From contig NZ_CP075185.1 in the NCBI RefSeq assembly GCF_020510685.1, forward strand, positions 2,108,001 through 2,172,000: a DNA stretch of 64,000 bases, written 5' to 3'. The notes under the pieces are model-generated. The model made no database searches. It was not told the origin of the DNA and worked only from the letters and a program-made list of their open reading frames with translations. Both the position numbers and the translations under genes were made by a program. This document shows positions 58,370 to 64,000 of this stretch, piece after piece. Numbering within the stretch: position 1 is the first letter of the stretch; each line of letters begins with the position of its first letter. The DNA comes from Dechloromonas denitrificans (lineage in GTDB: Bacteria > Pseudomonadota > Gammaproteobacteria > Burkholderiales > Rhodocyclaceae).

Positions 58370-59550
58370 GCGACCACAAATTGGCGAACCACGGTTTCGG
58401 TACCCGCGTCATCCATGCCGGACAGCATCCGGACCCGTCGACCGGGGCGATCATGCCGCCGATCTACGCCAATTCGACCTACGTCCAGGACAGTCCGGGT
58501 GTGCACAAAGGCCTCGATTACGGGCGCTCGCACAATCCGACGCGCTGGGCCTTCGAGCGTTGCCTGGCCGATCTCGAGAGCGGCGGCGCCGCCTTTGCCT
58601 TCGCCTCCGGCCTGGCGGCCATTGCCACCGTGCTCGAACTGCTCGATGCCGGCTCCCACATCATCGCCGGCGACGATCTCTACGGCGGCACCTATCGCCT
58701 GCTCGAGCGGGTCCGCAAGCGGAGCGCTGGCCTGTCGGTCAGCTTTGTCGATCTGAGCGATCCGGCGGCCTTGCGCGCGGCGATTCGCCCGGAAACCCGG
58801 ATGCTGCTGGTCGAAACGCCGACCAATCCGCTGCTGCGGCTGGTCGATCTGGCGGCCCTGGCCAAGATCGCCCGCGCCCACCAGATCATCACGGTCGCCG
58901 ACAACACCTTCGCCAGCCCGTGGATACAGCGCCCGCTCGAACTGGGCTTCGACATCGTCGTCCATTCGACGACCAAGTACCTGAATGGTCACTCGGATGC
59001 GATCGGCGGTGTCGCCGTGGTCAGCGGCGACCAGCGCAATGCCGAAAATCTCGAACGCCTGAGATTCCTGCAGAACTCGGTCGGCGCCATTGCCGGGCCT
59101 TTCGACAGCTTCCTGGCGCTGCGCGGCGTCAAAACCCTCAATGTGCGCATGCAACGGCATTGCGAAAATGCCGAGGAGTTGGCCAACTGGCTGGAGCGGC
59201 GTCCGGAAGTGCGGCAGGTCCGTTATCCGGGCCTGGCATCGCACCCGCAGCATCAACTCGCCCGGCGCCAGATGCGCGGCTTCGGCGGCATGATCGCCCT
59301 CGACCTGGCAACCGACCTGGCCGGGACGCGGCGTTTTCTCGAAGGATTCGAGCTCTTTTCGCTGGCCGAAAGCCTGGGCGGCGTCGAAAGCCTGATCGAG
59401 CATCCGGCGATCATGACGCACGCCACCATTCCGCCCGAGCAAAGAGCCCGCCTGGGAATCAGCGATTCGCTGGTGCGCCTGTCGGTCGGTATCGAGGATG
59501 TCGACGATCTGCGCCTTGATCTGCAGGCGGCGCTCGACCGTATTGGCTGA
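58366..59550 (+). CDS. Cystathionine gamma-lyase / transsulfuration PLP enzyme
   Basis: The 394-residue fold-type-I enzyme has FGTRVIHAGQHPDPSTGAIM, DYGRSHNPTRWAFERCLADL, the PLP Lys K204 in HSTTKYLNGHSD and GGVESLIEHPAIMTHATIPP. The family contains cystathionine gamma-lyase, gamma-synthase and beta-lyase. Placement directly after cystathionine beta-synthase argues for gamma-lyase, completing homocysteine to cysteine conversion. E-x-V/N residues that discriminate the reactions were not resolved by eye. It is the last gene of metY-metX-cbs-cgl and ends before a convergent metNIQ operon. Confidence 0.9.
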   Translation: MSDHKLANHGFGTRVIHAGQHPDPSTGAIMPPIYANSTYVQDSPGVHKGLDYGRSHNPTRWAFERCLADLESGGAAFAFASGLAAIATVLELLDAGSHIIAGDDLYGGTYRLLERVRKRSAGLSVSFVDLSDPAALRAAIRPETRMLLVETPTNPLLRLVDLAALAKIARAHQIITVADNTFASPWIQRPLELGFDIVVHSTTKYLNGHSDAIGGVAVVSGDQRNAENLERLRFLQNSVGAIAGPFDSFLALRGVKTLNVRMQRHCENAEELANWLERRPEVRQVRYPGLASHPQHQLARRQMRGFGGMIALDLATDLAGTRRFLEGFELFSLAESLGGVESLIEHPAIMTHATIPPEQRARLGISDSLVRLSVGIEDVDDLRLDLQAALDRIG

Positions 59551-59561
59551 GCGCCTGGAAT

Positions 59562-59588
59562 GGCCGAGACGGCAGATTCGTCTCGGCC
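59562..59588. terminator. Hairpin between convergent cgl and metQ
   Basis: GGCCGAGACG (59562-59571) pairs perfectly with CGTCTCGGCC (59579-59588) over a 7-base loop. It lies in the 52-base gap between two convergent operons and probably terminates both, though there is no U-run. Confidence 0.6.
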
Positions 59589-59602
59589 GCTAGGGCCGCG
59601 CC

Positions 59603-60391
59603 TTACCAGGAGGCGACGATCGATCCCTTGAACTCGTCGGCGATGAATTTCTTGATCGCCGGGCTGTGGTAGTGCTTGATCAGCGTCTTCAGCCATGCCG
59701 CATCGCGGTCCTGCTCGCGCACGGCGATCACGTTCACGTAGGGCGAGCGGGCTTCTTCGATGGCAATGGCGTCCTTCTTCGGATCGAGGCCGGCCGGCAA
59801 GGCGTAATTGGTGTTGATCGCGGCGGCCTCGACATCGTCCAGCGTGCGCGGCAACTGGGCGGCATCGATTTCCTTGATCTTCAGCTTCTTCGGATTGTCG
59901 ACGATGTCGAGCGGCGTCGCCTTCAGGCCGGCCTGCGGCTTGAGCTTGAGAATCCCTTTCCTTTCCAGCAGGAGCAGGGCGCGACCGCCGTTGGTCGGGT
60001 CGTTCGGGATCGCGACCTGGGCGCCGTTCGGCAGATCGGCCAGCGACTTCAGCTTTTTCGAGTAGAGGCCCATCGGGAAGGTAACGGTCGTCGCCACCGA
60101 GACCAGCTTGTAGCCGCGATCCTTCACCTGGTTGTCGAGATAGGGTTGGTGCTGAAAGCTGTTGGCGGCCAGGTCGCCGGCGACCAGGGCGGCATTCGGC
60201 TGGACGTAATCGGAGAATTCGACGACCTGGATCTTCAGGCCATCCTTCTCTGCCAGTTTCTTGACCTGTTCGAGGATCTGGGCGTGCGGGCCGCCGGTGA
60301 CGCCGATTTTGTAAACCTTGTCGTCGGCGCCGGCCGAGAGGGCGACGCTGGCGAGTAATACGGCCAGGAGACGGCTGAAACGGAAAGTCAT
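59603..60391 (-). CDS. metQ: Methionine ABC transporter substrate-binding protein
   Basis: The 262-residue NlpA/MetQ protein has a signal peptide (FSRLLAVLLASVALSAGAD) and the family motifs KIGVTGGPHAQILEQV, EFSDYVQPNAALVAGDLAAN, FQHQPYLDNQ, TTVTFPMGLYSKK and VAIPNDPTNGGRALLLLE. It binds D- or L-methionine in the periplasm. The ATG at 60391 follows GGAGGAATCACC. E. coli MetQ is a lipoprotein; here no lipobox Cys is seen, so it is likely soluble. It is last in metN-metI-metQ. Confidence 0.93.
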   Translation of the reverse strand: MTFRFSRLLAVLLASVALSAGADDKVYKIGVTGGPHAQILEQVKKLAEKDGLKIQVVEFSDYVQPNAALVAGDLAANSFQHQPYLDNQVKDRGYKLVSVATTVTFPMGLYSKKLKSLADLPNGAQVAIPNDPTNGGRALLLLERKGILKLKPQAGLKATPLDIVDNPKKLKIKEIDAAQLPRTLDDVEAAAINTNYALPAGLDPKKDAIAIEEARSPYVNVIAVREQDRDAAWLKTLIKHYHSPAIKKFIADEFKGSIVASW

Positions 60392-60432
60392 GGTGATTCC
60401 TCCGGGAGAGTGGGTAATGGCGTGGCTTGAAA

Positions 60433-61086
60433 TCAACGGTGGTTGAGGCGGCGTGACAGGTGATCGCCGAGGGACTGGATCAGTTGCACGAAAACGATCA
60501 GGACGGCGACGACCAGCAGCATCACCTCGGGCATGAAGCGCTGGTAGCCATAACGAATACCCAGGTCGCCCAGGCCGCCGCCACCGACGGCGCCGGCCAT
60601 CGCCGAATAGCCGATCAGGCTGACGAAGGTAATGGTCAGGCCGTTGACGATGCCGGGCAGGGCTTCCGGTACCAGCACCTTGCGGATGATTTGCAGCGGC
60701 GTGGCACCGATCGCTTCGGCGGCCTCGATCAAGCCGCCATCGACCTCGCGCAGGGCGCCTTCGACCAGGCGACCGACAAATGGGATGGCGGCGATGGCGA
60801 GCGGCACGACCGCTGCGGCGGTCCCGATCGAGGTGCCGGTGAGCAGACGGGTCAGCGGGATGATCGCCACCATCAGAATGATGAAGGGCGTCGAGCGCAC
60901 GGCGTTGACCGTGATGCCGAGGGCGCGGTTGAACAGCGGGCGGGGGAGGATGTGGCCGGGGCTGGTGACGGTCAGCAGCAGGCCGAGCGGAATGCCGAAG
61001 AGGGCGGCAATGCCGCCGGCGATGCCGACCATGCCCAGGGTTTCCAGGAACGACTCGGAGAACAGGCGAAGCAACTCAATGGACAT
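60433..61086 (-). CDS. metI: Methionine ABC transporter permease
   Basis: The 217-residue inner membrane protein has about five membrane segments and the permease EAA loop ([29 protein letters not shown]). [26 protein letters not shown] is characteristic of MetI. Its start overlaps the metN end by 11 bases. It forms the membrane channel for MetN/MetQ. Confidence 0.94.
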   Translation of the reverse strand: MSIELLRLFSESFLETLGMVGIAGGIAALFGIPLGLLLTVTSPGHILPRPLFNRALGITVNAVRSTPFIILMVAIIPLTRLLTGTSIGTAAAVVPLAIAAIPFVGRLVEGALREVDGGLIEAAEAIGATPLQIIRKVLVPEALPGIVNGLTITFVSLIGYSAMAGAVGGGGLGDLGIRYGYQRFMPEVMLLVVAVLIVFVQLIQSLGDHLSRRLNHR

Positions 61087-62107
61087 CGGCGCACTCCACC
61101 CGGATCCCGTTTTGCCGCGCCCAGGTCCAGGCCGCCTCCTGTTGCTCGGCGGTGCCCTCGACGAGAACCAGGAAACTGCCGTAGGGGCGGCCCTGGATCT
61201 CGTCGATCTGGCCGTGCAGGATGTTGATGTCGAGGTGGTAATTGCGGCTGAGCTGCGAGATCAGCGGCGCATCGGTTTCCTCGCTGGTCAGCGAAAAGCG
61301 GAACAGCCGCCCACCCCGTGCCAGATGCGACTGGCTCAGGCGCTCGAGCAGCCCGGGCGGAATGTCCTGGCCGAGAACGTCGCGGATCATGGTCCGGGTG
61401 ACCGGGTGCTCGGGTTGGGTGAATACGCTGAAGACTTCGCCTTGCTCGACGATGCGGCCACTGTCGAGGACGGCGACGCGGTCGCAAAGCGCCTTGATGA
61501 CCTGCATTTCATGGGTGATGACGACGATGGTCAGGCCGAGGCGCTGGTTGATGTCCTTGAGCAGCGCCAGAATCGAACGGGTGGTTTCCGGATCGAGGGC
61601 CGAGGTAGCCTCGTCGCAGAGCAGGACCTTGGGGTGGCTGGCCAGCGCCCGGGCAATGCCGACGCGCTGTTTCTGGCCGCCGGAAAGCTGGGCCGGATAG
61701 CGCTCCCGGTGTTCGCTGAGTCCAACCAGTTCGAGGAGGGGCGCAATCCGCGTCTCGATGTCGGCGCGCGCCAGACCGGCTACTTCCAGGGGCAGCGCGA
61801 CATTGGCAAAGACGGTGCGCGAGGAGAGCAGGTTGAAATGCTGGAAGATCATGCCGATCTCCTGCCGCGCGGCGCGTAGTTCCGTCTTGCCGAGCGCGGT
61901 CAGCTCCCGCCCGGCAACGCGGACCCGGCCGCCGGTCGGGCGTTCGAGCAGGTTGATGCAACGGATCAGCGTGCTTTTTCCGGCGCCGCTGCGGCCGATG
62001 ATGCCGAAAATTTCCCCTGGCTTGATGCCGAGGTCGATGCCGCTCAGGGCTTCGACCGGACCTTGGGCGCCGCTGTAGTGTTTGACGATGTTGTCGAGTT
62101 GGATCAT
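61076..62107 (-). CDS. metN: Methionine ABC transporter ATPase
   Basis: The 343-residue ATPase has Walker [10 protein letters not shown] (about 38-46), signature [15 protein letters not shown], Walker [15 protein letters not shown] and a C-terminal NIL domain (about 265-340; LIRF-like [18 protein letters not shown] and [18 protein letters not shown]). The NIL domain binds methionine and inhibits transport. It is the first gene of metNIQ. Upstream DNA carries two TGCTTAT motifs, also seen before metY. Confidence 0.95.
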   Translation of the reverse strand: MIQLDNIVKHYSGAQGPVEALSGIDLGIKPGEIFGIIGRSGAGKSTLIRCINLLERPTGGRVRVAGRELTALGKTELRAARQEIGMIFQHFNLLSSRTVFANVALPLEVAGLARADIETRIAPLLELVGLSEHRERYPAQLSGGQKQRVGIARALASHPKVLLCDEATSALDPETTRSILALLKDINQRLGLTIVVITHEMQVIKALCDRVAVLDSGRIVEQGEVFSVFTQPEHPVTRTMIRDVLGQDIPPGLLERLSQSHLARGGRLFRFSLTSEETDAPLISQLSRNYHLDINILHGQIDEIQGRPYGSFLVLVEGTAEQQEAAWTWARQNGIRVECADVH

Positions 62108-62449
62108 GGGCTGGTCGATGATGGAGGGCGAGCCTGACAGGCTGGGCGCAGGATTTGGATGCTAGTGACACACCCGAGCTGGGCGAACGACGTATTTCTG
62201 CGTTGCTTATGCCAAAAAAATGCGCTTTGCTGGCACGTGGCCGGTGGATAAAGACAAAACGTCGGTACTTCTGTGCTTATACGAAGCAAATTGTTGGGAA
62301 TCGCCGGTCCGGGCGCTAAATTCCGTTGCGTGGCCGCGTCAGGCGGTCATGCAAGTCTCTCTCTCCATCACGCAATTTGCGTTTGAGCCCGTCACTTGAC
62401 TGTGACGGGCTGTTTTTTTGGGGGCTCAAGTTACGGCCCCGCGAATTTT
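62108..62449. other. Intergenic region upstream of metN with an orphan terminator
   Basis: These 342 bases lie between the 5' end of metN and the 3' end of the rhodanese gene, both minus strand, and hold no gene I can support. TGCTTAT occurs at 62204-62210 and within the inverted repeat TGCTT-ATACG-AAGCA at 62274-62288. The only clear element on the right is a plus-strand terminator at 62386-62419, which has no annotated gene before it. The stretch 62290-62385 could encode a small RNA. Confidence 0.45.
62386..62419 (+). terminator. Strong plus-strand intrinsic terminator without an upstream gene
   Basis: AGCCCGTCAC (62386-62395) pairs perfectly with GTGACGGGCT (62402-62411) over a 6-base loop, followed by G and seven T residues (62413-62419). 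The U-run is only on the plus strand. No plus-strand gene precedes it, so it marks the end of an unannotated plus-strand transcript or of an antisense RNA to metN. Confidence 0.85.
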
Positions 62450-64000
62450 TCAAATGACGAAGAAGCCGTGCGTGCCGTCCCGCGCCAGTTGGTCGACCAG
62501 TCCGAATTCCCAGTCGAGATAACCTTGCATGGCTTCGCGCGGGTTGTCGGTGCCTTCGTAGGGGCGGCGGTAGCGGTCGATCGGCGGCGAGGCCAGCCGG
62601 GTGGGCTCGGTTTCGAGCGGCTGGCCGGCGGCGCGCCAGCCCTGCGTTCCGCCGGCCAGAACGCGGACCGGGCTGGCCAGCAGTTCTTCCAGTTCGGCGG
62701 CGAAGAACAGCGCAAGCTGGCTGGTGGCGCAGGTCAGCACATACAGGCTAGCCGGCGGAATCCGGTCGAGCGCGGCGGCGAGCCGCGAGGGCTGGACGAA
62801 CCAGGCGCCCGGCACATGGCCGCGCAGGTAGTTGGCACTGGTCGTCAGGTCGAGGACCGCGATATCGCCGGTTTCCCGCTGGTGGCGGGCCAATTCGGCC
62901 GGCGAAATGAAGTTGACCGCGGGCAGCGCCGGCAGCGGCGGCTGCCACGGGCCGCTTTCGGTGAAGTCGGCTGGACCGACGTCGTCCAGCACATAAACTT
63001 CCCAGCCCATCTGGGCCAGCCATGAGGCGCTCATGTCGGCGCGCACGCCGGCATCGTCGGCCAGCACCAGACGGGCGCCGCGGACCGGGGCGACCATTTC
63101 GGTCTCCTGCACCAACTGGCCGCCGGGGACGTTGCGAAAGCCCGGCAGGTGGCCGGCTTCGTACTCTTCCGGCGGGCGCACGTCGAAGAAATAGGTGCTG
63201 CGACCGTCCTGCTTTTGCCATGAAGCCAACGTATCGCGGCCGATGCGCCCGACGCCGGCCCGCTCGGCAACCTGCCGGGCGGCCTCGCCGGCACTTTGCC
63301 GGGTGTCCTCGTCGACCTCACCGAAGCGCCGGCTTTGCCCGCGCTCCAGGGTTTGCCCGGCCAGCGTCCAGCCGATGGTGCCATTGCGCAGGGCCGCCAC
63401 CGGGTTGGGCAGGCCGGCGTTGATCAGCGACTGGGTGCCGATGATGCTGCGCGTGCGGCCGGCGCAATTGACGATGACCTGGGTGTTCGCGGCCGGCGCC
63501 AGGGCCGGGACGCGCAGCACCAGTTCGGCGCCGGGCACGCTGGTCGCGGTGGGAATGCTCATCGTCTGGTATTCGTCGAAACGACGGGCGTCGACGATGA
63601 CCACATCGGCATTAGCGTCGATCAGCGCCTGCACCTCTTCGGCCGAGAACGACGGGGTGTGGCGGGTGGCTTCGACCAGTTCGCCAAACGCCTTGCTCGG
63701 CACATTGACGTCGCGGAACAGTTCGCCGCCGGCCGCTGCCCAGCCGGCAACGCCGCCGGCCAGCACGGCGACGTCGCTGTAGCCGAGTTCGCTCAACTTG
63801 GCGGCGGCGCGTTCGGCGTCGCCTTCGCCGTCATCGAGGACGACGATCGGCACCGAGCGGCGGGGCAGTTTGGCGTAGGCGTTGGTGGCAATGCGCGACA
63901 GCGGGAAGTTGGCGGCAAACAGCGGATGCGCCTGGGCGTGCGGGTCTTCCTCGCGGACGTCGAGCAGGGCGATTTCGCGGCGGGCGAGCAGGGCGGCCCG
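62450..64000 (-). CDS. Multi-domain rhodanese (sulfurtransferase), C-terminal part, runs off right edge
   Basis: At least 516 codons stay open to the window end in one frame, so the GTG at 63853 is not the true start. Four rhodanese modules follow each other. The first (about 63750-64000) and third (about 62970-63220) have VVLDDGEGDA and LVLADDAGVRA where the active-site loop should be, with no Cys. The second (about 63360-63640) has VNCAGRTRS and the fourth (about 62590-62890) has LTCATSQLA, each with a candidate catalytic Cys. The protein would move sulfane sulfur in the cytoplasm. It is beside the methionine and cysteine genes. No signal peptide can be judged. Confidence 0.9.
   Translation of the reverse strand, partial: RAALLARREIALLDVREEDPHAQAHPLFAANFPLSRIATNAYAKLPRRSVPIVVLDDGEGDAERAAAKLSELGYSDVAVLAGGVAGWAAAGGELFRDVNVPSKAFGELVEATRHTPSFSAEEVQALIDANADVVIVDARRFDEYQTMSIPTATSVPGAELVLRVPALAPAANTQVIVNCAGRTRSIIGTQSLINAGLPNPVAALRNGTIGWTLAGQTLERGQSRRFGEVDEDTRQSAGEAARQVAERAGVGRIGRDTLASWQKQDGRSTYFFDVRPPEEYEAGHLPGFRNVPGGQLVQETEMVAPVRGARLVLADDAGVRADMSASWLAQMGWEVYVLDDVGPADFTESGPWQPPLPALPAVNFISPAELARHQRETGDIAVLDLTTSANYLRGHVPGAWFVQPSRLAAALDRIPPASLYVLTCATSQLALFFAAELEELLASPVRVLAGGTQGWRAAGQPLETEPTRLASPPIDRYRRPYEGTDNPREAMQGYLDWEFGLVDQLARDGTHGFFVI

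Overview
The window is GC-rich, densely coded chromosomal DNA with 4-bp stop/start overlaps in many operons. It reads as a free-living, respiratory, motile betaproteobacterium. The gene set (hemerythrin sensors, PAS chemoreceptors, a MocR/DUF2917 pair, a sulfane-sulfur multi-rhodanese, MdtABC-type pumps) fits Rhodocyclales such as Dechloromonas or Azonexus. That placement is inference from gene content, not from any search. I see no tRNA, rRNA, CRISPR array, insertion sequence or prophage.

Layout. 1-5.8 kb: the start of gdhA, a divergent LysR regulator, the redox pair qorR/qorB, a PflA-type radical SAM activase, an AraC regulator and a panE-type reductase. 5.8-9.4 kb: an oxygen/redox signalling operon of bacteriohemerythrin, then a PAS-HD-GYP-hemerythrin fusion, then an Aer-like chemoreceptor. 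9.6-14.3 kb: a PAS histidine kinase with its NarL-type regulator, a CsbD protein and a Crp-PAS fusion. 14.4-17.4 kb: an exported Acg-type flavoprotein and an AT-rich two-gene cassette encoding exported proteins of unknown role. 17.5-26.5 kb: sbcDC, a hypothetical gene, FMN-riboswitch-controlled ribB, an RNA methyltransferase, a PAP2 phosphatase and a DUF4202 gene. 26.6-35.9 kb: a cytoplasmic double-Cache CheW protein, purL with a strong terminator, a stand-alone CZB protein and a DUF2917/MocR pair. 36.3-48.1 kb: a colinear run of tonB-exbB-exbD-exbD followed by an MdtABC-type RND pump and its outer membrane channel. 48.6-53.9 kb: a molbindin, a sensorless sigma-54 activator, a solute-binding protein paired with a CHASE-GGDEF cyclase, and an atypical SDR. 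54.4-64 kb: a sulfur amino acid block with metY-metX-cbs-cgl on the plus strand, metNIQ on the minus strand, and a multi-domain rhodanese running off the right edge.

How the genes work together. The sulfur block makes homocysteine (MetX, MetY), converts it to cysteine by reverse transsulfuration (CBS, CGL), imports methionine (MetNIQ) and handles sulfane sulfur (rhodanese). The signalling genes at 5.8-14.3, 26.6-29.2, 33.5 and 50.1-52.5 kb couple oxygen, redox or ligand cues to chemotaxis and c-di-GMP.

The least explained parts are the AT-rich exported pair (15.6-17.4 kb), the transmembrane-free Cache-Cache-CheW protein, the hemerythrin/HD-GYP/Aer operon, and a plus-strand terminator at 62.4 kb with no gene in front of it. 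All functional statements rest on reading motifs by eye; nothing was searched.
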